Source: Thiobacillus sp.
GTDB lineage: Bacteria > Pseudomonadota > Gammaproteobacteria > Burkholderiales > Thiobacillaceae
Direction: 5' to 3'
Assembly: GCA_030692355.1 (NCBI GenBank)
Contig: JAUYCF010000077.1
Span: forward strand, 1 to 33,738
DNA length: 33,738 nucleotides
The notes under the pieces are model-generated. The model saw only the letters and a program-made list of their open reading frames with translations. It was not told where the DNA came from and made no database searches. A program made the position numbers and the translations under genes. Positions 17,852 through 25,548 of the stretch are shown here, one piece after another. The first letter of the stretch is position 1. Every line of letters starts with the position of its first letter.

Positions 17852-18393
17852 AGCACATGATCAGCCGACGCAAATTCCTCAAGCTGGGCATGCTGGCCGC
17901 CGCCCTGCCGGGCTTCGCATTCGCCGGCAAGGGACCTTCCGAATCCGAGCGCCGGCTCGGCTTCCTCAACCTGCATACCGGGGAAAAGGCCGACCTGCCC
18001 TACTGGATCCAGGGCGACTATGTGCCGGATTCACTTGCGGAAATCAACCGCGTCCTGCGCGACCACCGCACCGGCGAGGTCGCCGTCATCGATACGCAGT
18101 TGCTGGACCTGCTGCATCGCGTCAATGCCGCACTCGGCGCTCCCCGGCCGTTCCAGGTCATTTCCGGCTACCGTTCGCCGGCCAGCAACCAGATGCTGGC
18201 CGGAAACAGTTCAGGCGTCGCCACGCGCAGCCTGCACATGCAGGGCAAGGCCATCGACATCCGCCTGCCCGGCGTCCCGCTGGCCGACCTGCGCCGGGCT
18301 GGACTCATGCTGAAAGGCGGCGGCGTGGGCTACTACCCGGGCTCCGACTTCGTGCACCTGGATGTGGGGCGCGTGCGCGCCTGGGGCGGCTAG
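17848..18393 (+). CDS. MepK/YcbK-like murein endopeptidase (DUF882, M15-type)
   Basis: A 181-aa exported protein of the DUF882/YcbK family; in Escherichia coli MepK cuts mDAP-linked cross-bridges and is encoded beside an L,D-transpeptidase, as here. The N-terminus ISRRKFLKLGMLAAALPGFAF is a Tat signal with the twin Arg. The M15 metal site is visible as ISGYRSPASNQML, SLHMQGKAIDIRLPG and DFVHLDV. GGAAAGGAA stands four bases before ATG 17848, which overlaps the transpeptidase stop. The gene-symbol transfer is avoided because the overall similarity was not measured. Confidence 0.92.
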   Translation: MKHMISRRKFLKLGMLAAALPGFAFAGKGPSESERRLGFLNLHTGEKADLPYWIQGDYVPDSLAEINRVLRDHRTGEVAVIDTQLLDLLHRVNAALGAPRPFQVISGYRSPASNQMLAGNSSGVATRSLHMQGKAIDIRLPGVPLADLRRAGLMLKGGGVGYYPGSDFVHLDVGRVRAWGG

Positions 18394-18516
18394 CAGTCAG
18401 TCCGCCCCGACGCCGCAAACACGCTGCGCGGCAGGCAACCCTTCGCTTTCGTTCGCAGAAAAATTCTCGCAAGACTGCCTATCCTTAAGTTGGCAAAGTC
18501 GATGGAGGACGAAAAC

Positions 18517-18888
18517 ATGGCCGAACAGACGCGCACACCCGTTAACCCGCAAACGGATCCTGACATTACGTGGCGAGGGGCTTACAGCCTTGAGCAGCGC
18601 GAGGCGATGCTTCGCGAGGCCGCCTACTACCACTGCATGAAGCGTGGCCACACCCCTGGGCATGATCTTGATGACTGGCTTGCAGCCGAAGCCGAACTTG
18701 AGCGCAGAACGCCTGAGCGAATAGCGTCCGAGTCCGCGGAATTCCCGCCGGATATCGAGGTGCAGCAGAGCAGTGTCCATGGCGCCAGGATGGACGACGA
18801 ACTGAAGCGGATCGTCAGGCAGCATCCGCAAAAAGGCATCCCGCAGATTGAGGGCATCGAGCCGGAAAATGCGCCGTTCAAGGAATAA
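18517..18888 (+). CDS. DUF2934-domain protein
   Basis: A 123-aa, mostly acidic cytoplasmic protein. The N-terminal part holds REAMLREAAYYHCMKRGHTP followed by DLDDWLAAEAELERR, the pattern of DUF2934 proteins, whose function is unknown. The remainder is low in recognisable structure. GGAGG stands eight bases before ATG 18517; TTG 18490 would add nine residues but is less likely. The next small gene lies 38 bases downstream on the same strand. Confidence 0.85.
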   Translation: MAEQTRTPVNPQTDPDITWRGAYSLEQREAMLREAAYYHCMKRGHTPGHDLDDWLAAEAELERRTPERIASESAEFPPDIEVQQSSVHGARMDDELKRIVRQHPQKGIPQIEGIEPENAPFKE

Positions 18889-18926
18889 GGCTGGAAACCA
18901 GGTCCACTCTCATAGAAGGCAGCCTC

Positions 18927-19157
18927 ATGACCAGCCATGTGACCCAGGTCGGCGCCCCCGATCCCGAACTCAGGACCTCGCCGATCTTCGATGAATTCGA
19001 CGAAGACCTCTCGCCCGATCTTGAGCTCGAAACCGGCGCCTGTTATTTCAACAGCCTTGCCTATCCGGTGGGCCAGTATCTGCTGAGCGGCAGCGAACTG
19101 CTGCACTGCGAGGAACGCGGCGTATGGGTGCGCAGAGGGGAAATGCAGCCGGAGTAG
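18927..19157 (+). CDS. Small DUF1496-like protein
   Basis: A 76-aa protein with no signal peptide. Its C-terminal half GACYFNSLAYPVGQYLLSGS and LLHCEERGVWVRRG resembles the short DUF1496 domain (Cys-Tyr-x-x-x-x-Tyr, then a Cys before a Trp), although the match was judged by eye. An AAGG is seen before ATG 18927. It follows the DUF2934 gene on the same strand. Function unknown, and it could be a small domain of unrelated origin. Confidence 0.6.
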   Translation: MTSHVTQVGAPDPELRTSPIFDEFDEDLSPDLELETGACYFNSLAYPVGQYLLSGSELLHCEERGVWVRRGEMQPE

Positions 19158-19167
19158 TCCGGCCCGT

Positions 19168-19442
19168 TCACCAGCGCAGTTCCAGGCTGCCGTCCGGCCC
19201 CGGCACACCTCAATGCCCATGGGATGATGCGAGGATATGGCTGTGCACCACGTCCACCCCGCACCGGTCGATGAGCCCGTGGGCAAAGCGCTGATGGTCC
19301 GCGGACATCGCACAGCCCCAGTTGCCGCCCCAATGGAGGGAGGCCACCACCACATCCGCCGGCCGCTTGACCGCTTCCACCTGTGCCGCGATCTGTTGCA
19401 GCGTCCCGAACATGCGATCCGCTCCGCGTTCAGACCGGCGGC
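19168..19442 (-). pseudogene. Remnant of a CapA-like (poly-gamma-glutamate synthesis) protein
   Basis: Residues MFGTLQQIAAQVEAVKRPAD, VVVASLHWGGNWG and QRFAHGLIDRCGVDVVHSH match the metallophosphatase-like core of CapA/PgsA proteins. After HSH the frame shifts: SSHHPMGIEVCRGR continues in another frame. The N-terminal third and the C-terminal part are missing. It begins within a few tens of bases of the dgkA remnant stop. A complete protein would be about 350-400 aa. Confidence 0.7.
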
Positions 19443-19810
19443 TCAACGGCCCAGGCCGGCGAGATGCGGCACAAACACCAGCAGACCAATGACCACCGTG
19501 CCCAGTGCGGCGATCAGCACCGCGGCCGCGGCCACATCCTTGGCCCGGCCGATACCGGATGCAGCGCCGGATGCAAGGCGTCGGCCAGTTGTTCAAGCGC
19601 CTTATTGAACGCCTCGGCGCTCCACACCAGCACGATGGCCACGCTGATCCACAGCCACTCCGCCCGGCCGAGGCCGACATACACCCCGACGGCGCACACC
19701 AAGGCCGCGGTTAGCAGGTGCAGCCGCGCATTGGGCTGCGTGCGCACGATGCGATCCAGCCCGCGCAGGGCGTGGGCCAGGCTTTCCAGGCGCGCCGAGG
19801 GGGTTTTCAT
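19443..19810 (-). pseudogene. dgkA: Diacylglycerol kinase DgkA-like protein, frameshifted
   Basis: The first part (MKTPSARLESLAHALRGLDR, TQPNARLHLLTAALVCAVGV, SAEAFNKALEQLADALHPAL) is the DgkA/PAP2-associated membrane kinase family that phosphorylates diacylglycerol or undecaprenol. After HPALHP the frame is lost. In the next frame the family ending continues as GIGRAKDVAAAAVLIAALGT and runs to the stop at 19443. A single missing G near 19560 (CCGG instead of CCGGG) explains it. It is either a pseudogene or a sequence error in a G run. Only the corrected reading gives a normal length of about 122 aa. Confidence 0.75.
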
Positions 19811-19903
19811 GGTTTGCTGTCGCGTGAGGCTATATTCACTTTAGGCCGGCTTGATCCGGCAGGCGCATTTTTCAGCACACACCATGCTCACCACGGAACA
19901 GCC

Positions 19904-21097
19904 ATGACGCCGGCACCCGGCATTGACCCCAGGCAGGACGACCTCACCCTGCCCGACTACCGCGGCGGCGGCATCGTCAACCTCATGAGCTCCATCGCCA
20001 CCGCGCTGGGCGGGGGCAGTCCTTATCCGCCGCTTGCGGCGCTGCTGCCGCAAGCCCTGGCCGACGCGCGCCATCTGGTGCTGCTGGTGGTCGACGGACT
20101 CGGCCACGATTACCTGCTCGGCCGCGACGGCGCCCTGCGCCGGCATCTGCGCGGACAGATGACCTCGGTCTTTCCCTCCACCACGGCGAGCGCCATTCCC
20201 ACCTTTCTCACCGGTCTCGCCCCGCAGCAGCACGGGCTGACCGGCTGGCACATGTATTTACGCGAGATCGGCGCCGTCGTCGCGCCGCTGCCCTTCCGCG
20301 TGCGCACCGGCCGCCATCCCCTGCGCGAGGCCGGCGTCACCCCGGCTGAACTGTTCGGCCTCACCCCGCTGGTCGACCGTCTGCCCCGGCCCTGCCATGT
20401 GGTGAGCCCGAATCACATCATCCACTCGGACTTCAACGTCGCCTTCTCCGGCCGAGCCAAGCGGCACGGCTACGACACCCTGGAGGAGATGTTCGCCCAG
20501 ATCGCCGACATCCTGTGCAGCGCCGGGCCGCGCAGCTACATCCAGGCCTACTGGCCGCAGTTCGACAGCCTGGCCCACGAACATGGCATCCGCAGCGAAC
20601 CGGTGGCGGAGGCCTTCGCAGCGCTCGACGCGGGCTTCGCCCGGCTGGCGGACGTGGCGCGCGACAACAACAGCCTGGTCATCGTCACCGCCGACCATGG
20701 CTTCATCGACACCTCGGCGGAAGAAACCATCGACCTCGACGACCACCCCCAACTGCGCGAGACCCTGTTGCTGCCCCTGTGCGGCGAATCGCGCGCGGCC
20801 TACGCCTACGTTCGCGCCGGCCGGGAAGCACAGTTCGAAAACCAGGTGCGGGAACGGCTGGGAGACCGGGTTCGCCTGTTCAAAAGCGAGGACGTCCTGC
20901 GCCAGGGCTGGCTGGGGCCGGGCGACGCCCACCCCGCCCTCGCCGACCGCCTCGGCGACTATGTCCTCATCCCGCGCGGCCGGACCATCCTGCGCGACTG
21001 GCTCCAGGGCGAGGAGCGGCACACCCACATCGGCGTGCACGGCGGGCTCTCCGCGGCGGAAATGATGGTGCCGCTGGTCGTCGCCCCTGCGCGATAA
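19904..21097 (+). CDS. Alkaline phosphatase superfamily hydrolase (nucleotide pyrophosphatase/phosphodiesterase type)
   Basis: A 397-aa protein of the type I phosphodiesterase/nucleotide pyrophosphatase family, which uses two zinc ions. The first metal Asp is in LVLLVVDGLGHDYLLG. The Thr/Ser nucleophile lies in VFPSTTASAIPTFLTG. The second site shows AYWPQFDSLAHEHG and TADHGFIDT, and the last His is in HIGVHGGLSAAE. No signal peptide is seen, so it probably acts in the cytoplasm. ATG 19904 is chosen because earlier in-frame sequence lies over the dgkA remnant. The substrate is unknown. The gene stands alone on the plus strand. Confidence 0.9.
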   Translation: MTPAPGIDPRQDDLTLPDYRGGGIVNLMSSIATALGGGSPYPPLAALLPQALADARHLVLLVVDGLGHDYLLGRDGALRRHLRGQMTSVFPSTTASAIPTFLTGLAPQQHGLTGWHMYLREIGAVVAPLPFRVRTGRHPLREAGVTPAELFGLTPLVDRLPRPCHVVSPNHIIHSDFNVAFSGRAKRHGYDTLEEMFAQIADILCSAGPRSYIQAYWPQFDSLAHEHGIRSEPVAEAFAALDAGFARLADVARDNNSLVIVTADHGFIDTSAEETIDLDDHPQLRETLLLPLCGESRAAYAYVRAGREAQFENQVRERLGDRVRLFKSEDVLRQGWLGPGDAHPALADRLGDYVLIPRGRTILRDWLQGEERHTHIGVHGGLSAAEMMVPLVVAPAR

Positions 21098-21340
21098 CCC
21101 GGCGTCTGCCAACGCAGTGGCTTTCGGGAAAATGCGCTCGATATTTTGTTGAGGGCAACCGGATGCCGGGGCGATGAAGGCGATTGCCCCGTTGCCTTGA
21201 CCGGCGGAAAAGGCACTCCGCCATGGAAGGGATTCTTCCCGGCGTGTTTCATGGAAGACCTTCCGCGAAGGCATCCTGCGTCCACTCTTGCTACCCCAAC
21301 GCCACCGATCCGGCGGTGCCGGGGAGAAAATCCATGACCG
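21098..21340. other. Non-coding stretch after the phosphodiesterase gene
   Basis: 243 bases with no convincing gene. It contains short hairpins such as GGAAGGGATTCTTCC near 21225, and GC-rich sequence resembling worn repeats. The adjoining MITE-like element at 21341-21462 accounts for the rest of the large gap up to 21563. Confidence 0.5.
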
Positions 21341-21462
21341 GGCTAGGGAGACCCTGAACAAGTCCCCATTCGTCATTCCGGCGAAAGCCGGAATCCAGTT
21401 AAATCAAGCATCTGGACCCCGGCTTTCGCCGGGGCGACGACTTGTTCAGAGTCTCCCTAGCC
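21341..21462. mobile_element. MITE-like element with 24-base terminal inverted repeats
   Basis: Terminal inverted repeats at 21341-21364 and 21439-21462 (GGCTAGGGAGACCCTGAACA on the left) agree in 23 of 24 positions. Inside, the left REP-type hairpin CCGGCGAAAGCCGG and right hairpin CCCCGGCTTTCGCCGGGG lie in a non-coding centre. It has no ORF. It lies between the phosphodiesterase and the nitroreductase genes. The same REP core (ACCCCGGCTTTCGCCGGGG) is also inside the hsdR remnant near 33138. Confidence 0.8.
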
Positions 21463-21563
21463 GAAAACGCTCCAGATCAGCCAGATCAAGCCACCGGCAA
21501 GAGCGAGGCAGATCAGGCAGGCGAGCAGGATTTCGGCATCTGTTTTTGTCGGCTTGCTGTTCG

Positions 21564-22181
21564 CTACCTGGCGCGGCCGGCCGGATAGCCCACGGACTGC
21601 GCGAGGATGATGCGCCGATGGCGTCCCAGTCCCAGGGCTGTGCCCAGGGCATCGCGATCGACCAGGCCGCGCACCACCGCCGCCAAACCGGCCGCCGCGC
21701 AATACAGGTACACGTTCTGGGCAATGAAGCCGGCGTCGGTTGCGCTGTAGAACGCCTTGTCGTCCGCGCTGGCCTCGTTCATCCGCTCCAGATCGGCCAC
21801 ATACACCAGGTTCACCGGTGCGGCGGCCACAAAGTCCTGCACGCCCGTCAGAGGACGAATGTCGCCGGCCGCCACGCGTATCAGGGTATGGGTGGGCGGA
21901 TCGTAGCGGTACGCGCCTTCCGCTATGGTCACGACCACATCGATCTCGCGCCAGTCGTGGGCCGAAGGCGCGGTGCGCTGGCCCGACGCCGGCCGGTTCA
22001 CCCCGCTTGCCGCCCACAGCAGGTTCGACAGCACCTGCGGCGGCAGCAGCTTGCTGTCCAGTTCACGCACCGAGTGCCGCGCCTTCAGCGCCTGCATCAA
22101 GGGCATGCCGCCCTCCGTTTCGGGCGGCGGCAGCTTGATCGTCCCGCTTTCCTGTGCCAGTCCCGTTCCCGTCATGCTCAT
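21564..22181 (-). CDS. SagB/ThcOx-type nitroreductase-family protein
   Basis: A 205-aa FMN-dependent oxidoreductase of the nitroreductase superfamily, closest in layout to SagB/ThcOx-like dehydrogenases. The family pattern is visible as LMQALKARHSVRELD, LLWAASGVNRPASGQRTAPS, VVVTIAEGAYRYDP, and GFIAQNVYLYCAAAGLAAVV. Only one subunit domain is present, so it would work as a homodimer. No leader-peptide or cyclodehydratase gene is nearby, so it may be a general oxidoreductase. Start chosen at ATG 22181 after a G-rich stretch; ATG 22175 is also possible. Confidence 0.85.
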   Translation of the reverse strand: MSMTGTGLAQESGTIKLPPPETEGGMPLMQALKARHSVRELDSKLLPPQVLSNLLWAASGVNRPASGQRTAPSAHDWREIDVVVTIAEGAYRYDPPTHTLIRVAAGDIRPLTGVQDFVAAAPVNLVYVADLERMNEASADDKAFYSATDAGFIAQNVYLYCAAAGLAAVVRGLVDRDALGTALGLGRHRRIILAQSVGYPAGRAR

Positions 22182-22417
22182 ACCCCCCCGTATCGTTACC
22201 AGTCCACCGTCGGTTTTCCCCACGCAAAGAACGCGCAGCCCTTATCAATCTAGACCCGTATCCACGCGGAGCAAGCCATCGTCTCCGGCCTGTGGCCCGA
22301 CCCCAGCCGATCTATACAAATAGTGTCAAGGAAGCGGATAAGCGAAGGGCACAGCATTGCGTCCGGCCCCGAACGCGATTTCTCTATTTAACTTGTCGGC
22401 AGGCCGGAGACGAAACG

Positions 22418-22924
22418 CTATGCCCCATGGCGCCACCCGTCCGCCTGCGCCGCCATCACGATCCGCGCGCACGCCTCGGCATCCGAATCCGCCTGGTGAT
22501 GCCGCAGATCGATGCCCAGATGGCGACACACATCGGGCAGCTTGGTCGGGCGGAGATCCCAGCGCGCCCGCGCCAGCTTCACCGTGCACACAAAGGGCAA
22601 CGTCGGCGCCGCCAGCCCGTAGGTCTCGCAGCAGGCGCCCAGCACGCCCTTGTCGAAAGGCGCGTTGTGCGCCGCAAGAAACGCCACCCCCGCCAGCTCG
22701 CGCGCCAACCCCGCCCACACCGCATCGAAACACTGCGCGCCCTTCACGTCATCCCACGACAGGCCATGAATATGCGTAAACAAGAACTGCCGCGACGGCG
22801 GGCGGATCAGCGCCGACAAACGATCGACAATACGGCCGCGCTCGACGATCACCACTCCCACCGAGCAGGCGCTGTCGCGGGCGTTGTTGGCGGTTTCGAA
22901 GTCGATGGCGGCGAAGCGGGTCAT
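22418..22924 (-). CDS. DEDDh 3'-5' exonuclease (DnaQ-like)
   Basis: A 168-aa exonuclease of the DNA polymerase III epsilon-subunit fold. Exo I is AAIDFETAN (Asp, Glu), Exo II is LAAHNAPFDKGVL, and Exo III is HHQADSDAEACARI with His and Asp. It stops soon after Exo III and has no tau/beta-binding tail. It is probably a repair or RNA-trimming exonuclease rather than a replicative proofreader, though that is inference. It lies 31 bases from the third palindromic repeat, with no operon partner. Confidence 0.92.
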   Translation of the reverse strand: MTRFAAIDFETANNARDSACSVGVVIVERGRIVDRLSALIRPPSRQFLFTHIHGLSWDDVKGAQCFDAVWAGLARELAGVAFLAAHNAPFDKGVLGACCETYGLAAPTLPFVCTVKLARARWDLRPTKLPDVCRHLGIDLRHHQADSDAEACARIVMAAQADGWRHGA

Positions 22925-22954
22925 AGCGGGGTTGTTCAGCAGGGAATAAACCCG

Positions 22955-23064
22955 GATTGTTCATTAAAGCGAGATGCTTTGGTAGGGTGCACTCCGTGCA
23001 CCTTCAGGCGTCAATCGGTGCACAGAGTGCACCCTACACGCCATAAATCGTCAAATTCACAATC
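22955..23064. mobile_element. MITE-like palindromic element, copy 3
   Basis: The left end GATTGTTCATTA (22955-22966) is identical to that of copy 2, as is the flank AATAAACCCG. The right end (23053-23064, AAATTCACAATC) has drifted. The core palindrome begins GTAGGGTGCACTCC at 22982 and ends at 23037 with one changed position on each arm. It lies between the exonuclease gene and the YafQ-like toxin gene. Confidence 0.75.
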
Positions 23065-23148
23065 TGGGATAAATGTTTGTCAGGAATCGTTGCGATGTGC
23101 GAACTGGTTGCTTCTGCGCCCTCGCAATAACGGCGATGCAGGGGCTGC

Positions 23149-23427
23149 TCACCCGTACACCTCGTCATGGCTGCCGATATCAAGCAGCAGGATTTCGTGC
23201 TCAGTGATTTGCAGCGTCAGGGTGATGCGGTAGCTGTAAGTCAGGCTGACGGCCTGCATGCCCTGGAGTTTTCCGGTCAGGGGGTGCAGGCGCAGGCTGG
23301 GTTCGAAGGGATCGGCGCGCAGTTGCGCCATGGTTTCAATGAAGCGGGGTCTAAGGTCGGGGTGTCTGGTCAAAAACTTGCGGACACGGCGGTCGAAAAA
23401 AGCCGTGGTGGTCAGCGTCCAACTCAT
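23149..23427 (-). CDS. RelE/YafQ-family toxin
   Basis: A 92-aa RelE-superfamily mRNA interferase. It starts SWTLTTTAFFDRRVRKFL and carries LRLHPLTGKLQGMQA, SYRITLTLQIT and the C-terminal LLDIGSHDEVYG, the pattern of YafQ/HigB-like ribosome-dependent endoribonucleases. ATG 23427 overlaps the antitoxin stop by four bases. Activity and target codon preference cannot be read from sequence. Confidence 0.9.
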   Translation of the reverse strand: MSWTLTTTAFFDRRVRKFLTRHPDLRPRFIETMAQLRADPFEPSLRLHPLTGKLQGMQAVSLTYSYRITLTLQITEHEILLLDIGSHDEVYG

Positions 23428-23696
23428 GCCGCCGATTTGCTGTCCAGGTGCTGCATCAGAGATTCGACGCTGTCGTGGCGGGTGACACGGCCGGCCTTCG
23501 CATCTTCCAGCGATACCTTGATACGGGCCAGGGCGGCTTCTTCCTGGGACTCGATCAGTTCACGGTAGCGCTCTTCGGTCAGCACGACATATTGCGGGCG
23601 GTTGTTCTTGATGATGTGCACCGGGCCTTGGGCCAGGGCTTCATCCACGGCTGCTATGCCGCGACGTTTGATTTCCTGGGCGGGGACGACGTTCAT
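23424..23696 (-). CDS. Phd/YefM-family antitoxin
   Basis: A 90-aa antitoxin. The N-terminal half NVVPAQEIKRRGIAAVDEAL and VHIIKNNRPQYVVLTEERYR is the Phd/YefM fold, which binds operator DNA; the remainder (ELIESQEEAALARIKVSL to the end) would wrap the toxin. It is first in the operon and overlaps the toxin gene (ATGA). AGGAGG stands five bases before ATG 23696. Confidence 0.92.
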   Translation of the reverse strand: MNVVPAQEIKRRGIAAVDEALAQGPVHIIKNNRPQYVVLTEERYRELIESQEEAALARIKVSLEDAKAGRVTRHDSVESLMQHLDSKSAA

Positions 23697-23710
23697 GGCT
23701 GCCTCCTGTA

Positions 23711-23732
23711 CTTTAATCAGTACCGATTAAAG
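23711..23732. promoter_or_regulatory. Palindromic operator of the Phd/YafQ-like pair
   Basis: Perfect arms CTTTAATC and GATTAAAG enclose AGTACC. On the minus strand TTTACA (23755-23750), 17 bases and TTTAAT form a promoter whose -10 lies inside the palindrome. This is the arrangement expected of an autorepressed toxin-antitoxin operon. Confidence 0.7.
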
Positions 23733-23787
23733 CACTGCATAGGATATCTGTAAAGCCATGATTTTCAACACACCCAGTCGGCTTCGC

Positions 23788-24759
23788 TCAGGGATTTCTC
23801 CGGTTGATCAGGTTCACCACCACGCGGGTGAGAACGTCCTTCTCATCCGGCCGGCTTTCGGCGATGAGAAGCGTCATCGCCACCAGGGCATTGTCGGCGA
23901 TGCGCTTGCCGCCGTCGGCGCGGTAGAGCGCCAGGTTCTTCTGCAGAAACCACAGGAACAACGCCGCCGCGATGCGCTTGTTACCGTCGACGAAGTGGTG
24001 GTTCTTGACCAGGAAGTACAGCAGGTGAGCCGCCTTTTCTTCCAGGCTGGGATAGACCTCCTGCCCGCCGAAAGTCTGCATCACGGCGGACAGCGAGCCT
24101 TCCAGCCCTTCGTCCTTTTCCCGTCCGAACAGACCGGTGGCGCCGAAGCGCTCGCCCATGCGCAGGATCACCTGGCGTGCCTCGTCCAGCGCCAGCGCCG
24201 CCACCGGGCCGGGCGACACATCACCCAGGCGCACCCGCTGGTGGTCGTAGTCGTCCAGCACCTCCAGCGCGTAGGCGTAGTCCGCCACCACTTCGAGCAG
24301 CGCGGTCGCCTCGTCGCCGCTTAGTGCGCGGCGATGCGCTACGTCGGCAACCAGACGCACTGCCTGGTTGAGCTCCTTCAGCCGCCGCTCATGAACGGTG
24401 TAGCCCTGCACCAGATGCTGGCGCAGCACGTTGGTGGCCCAGATGCGGAACTGGGTGCCGCGCAGGGAGTTCACCCGGTATCCAACTGAAATAATGGCGT
24501 CCAGATTGAAGTACTCGACCTGATAAATCTTGCCGTCGGATGCAGTTGTTGCATTTTTTGCAACAACTTCCGTGCGCACCAACTCGCCCTCCTTGAAGAC
24601 ATTACGGAGGTGGCGCGAGATCACAGATTTGTCCCGTTCGAACAAGCCAGCCAGCTGATTGAGCGAAAGCCAAACCGACTCCCGCTCCAGCCGCACATCC
24701 AGCGCCGGCCCACCATCAGCCGCCCGGTAAAGAATGATTTCACCCAGCCCTGTGCTCAT
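23788..24759 (-). CDS. RhuM-Doc fusion protein (virulence-RhuM family with C-terminal Fic/Doc domain)
   Basis: A 323-aa two-domain protein. Residues 1-115 are RhuM-like: VWLSLNQLAGLFERDKSVIS, RHLRNVFKEGELV and YFNLDAIISVGYRVNSLRGT. The C-terminal domain has the Doc-type motif HHFVDGNKRIAAALF at about residue 254, whose NKR version is the one found in Doc kinases rather than AMP-transferring Fic enzymes. A Doc needs an antitoxin such as Phd, but none is fused or adjacent apart from the Phd of the neighbouring pair 63 bases downstream. Start ATG 24759 is chosen over 24774. Targets unknown. Confidence 0.88.
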   Translation of the reverse strand: MSTGLGEIILYRAADGGPALDVRLERESVWLSLNQLAGLFERDKSVISRHLRNVFKEGELVRTEVVAKNATTASDGKIYQVEYFNLDAIISVGYRVNSLRGTQFRIWATNVLRQHLVQGYTVHERRLKELNQAVRLVADVAHRRALSGDEATALLEVVADYAYALEVLDDYDHQRVRLGDVSPGPVAALALDEARQVILRMGERFGATGLFGREKDEGLEGSLSAVMQTFGGQEVYPSLEEKAAHLLYFLVKNHHFVDGNKRIAAALFLWFLQKNLALYRADGGKRIADNALVAMTLLIAESRPDEKDVLTRVVVNLINRRNP

Positions 24760-24826
24760 CGTGATGCCTCCCAATCAAATCGCCGTTGTATAGCCGCTGC
24801 TCAAGCACGCCCGTTTCGCGCTGCAC

Positions 24827-25429
24827 TCACAGACTCTTCCCGCTGCGGATCACCCCCACCGCGATGCCTTCGATCACCAGTTCCTGGCGCTTGAGGTCGA
24901 CGACGATGGGTTCGAAGTCTGGGTTTTCCGGCAAGAGCCGCACGGTGTGGCCGCGCTGACTAAAGCGCTTCACTGTGACCTCGTCGCCGATCCGCGCCAC
25001 CACCACCTGCCCCGCCTTGGCCTCGGTGCTGCGATGCACCGCGAGCAGGTCGCCGTCGAGGATGCCTGCATCCTTCATGCTCATGCCGCGCACCTTGAGC
25101 AGATAGTCGGCGCGCGGCGAAAACATCGCGGGGTCGAACTGGTAGTGCCGCTCGATATTCTCCTGCGCCAGAATCGGACTGCCTGCCGCTACCTGGCCCA
25201 CCAGCGGCACCCCGCCGTCGCCCTTGAGGCGGATGCCGCGCGACGTCCCCGGCACCAGATCCAGCGCCCCCTTTTTCGCCAACACCTTGAGATGCTGCTC
25301 GGCCGCATTCGGCGAACTGAAACCGAAGTGCTGCGCGATCTCCACGCGCGTCGGCGGCAGGCCGGTGGTTTCGATCCATTCTTTGATCAGGTTCAGGATT
25401 TCTTCCTGGCGGCTCGTTAAATCTCGCAT
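24827..25429 (-). CDS. lexA: LexA repressor
   Basis: SOS repressor that self-cleaves when RecA-ssDNA filaments form. The 200-aa protein has an N-terminal winged helix ([20 protein letters not shown] to the recognition helix near [20 protein letters not shown]) and a C-terminal S24 domain. The cleavage site is Ala82-Gly83 in QVAAGSPIL, and the catalytic pair is Ser117 in VRGMSMKD and Lys154 in VTVKRF. GGAGGA stands six bases before ATG 25429. Two overlapping LexA-box-like sequences lie in its promoter region, as expected for autoregulation. Confidence 0.97.
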   Translation of the reverse strand: MRDLTSRQEEILNLIKEWIETTGLPPTRVEIAQHFGFSSPNAAEQHLKVLAKKGALDLVPGTSRGIRLKGDGGVPLVGQVAAGSPILAQENIERHYQFDPAMFSPRADYLLKVRGMSMKDAGILDGDLLAVHRSTEAKAGQVVVARIGDEVTVKRFSQRGHTVRLLPENPDFEPIVVDLKRQELVIEGIAVGVIRSGKSL

Positions 25430-25446
25430 GGGGCTTCCTCCAAATA

Positions 25447-25477
25447 CTGTATGCATGTACAGTGTACGCATACACAG
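25447..25477. promoter_or_regulatory. Tandem LexA (SOS) boxes
   Basis: Box 1 is CTGTATGCATGTACAG (25447-25462), which fits CTGT-N8-ACAG exactly. Box 2 is GTGTACGCATACACAG (25462-25477), with one mismatched half. They overlap by one base and lie between lexA and the divergent DUF4258 gene, so both genes may be under LexA control. Confidence 0.85.
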
Positions 25478-25548
25478 TATAAATACCGAATCCAGAAAAC
25501 GCCACTGCGCGATGGCATACCCCCGCGCAGGCAAACAGGAGAACCCTC

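Noticed and set aside
21146-21337. A 63-codon plus-strand frame after the phosphodiesterase gene
   Set aside because: No ribosome site, no homologous look and a proline/arginine-rich sequence typical of non-coding GC-rich DNA.
21457-21600. Small membrane-like frame ending TWLIWSVFG-type sequence in the MITE end
   Set aside because: The hydrophobic stretch (ILLACLICLALAGGLIWLIW) is suggestive, but no ATG, GTG or TTG precedes it within reach and its stop comes from the terminal repeat.
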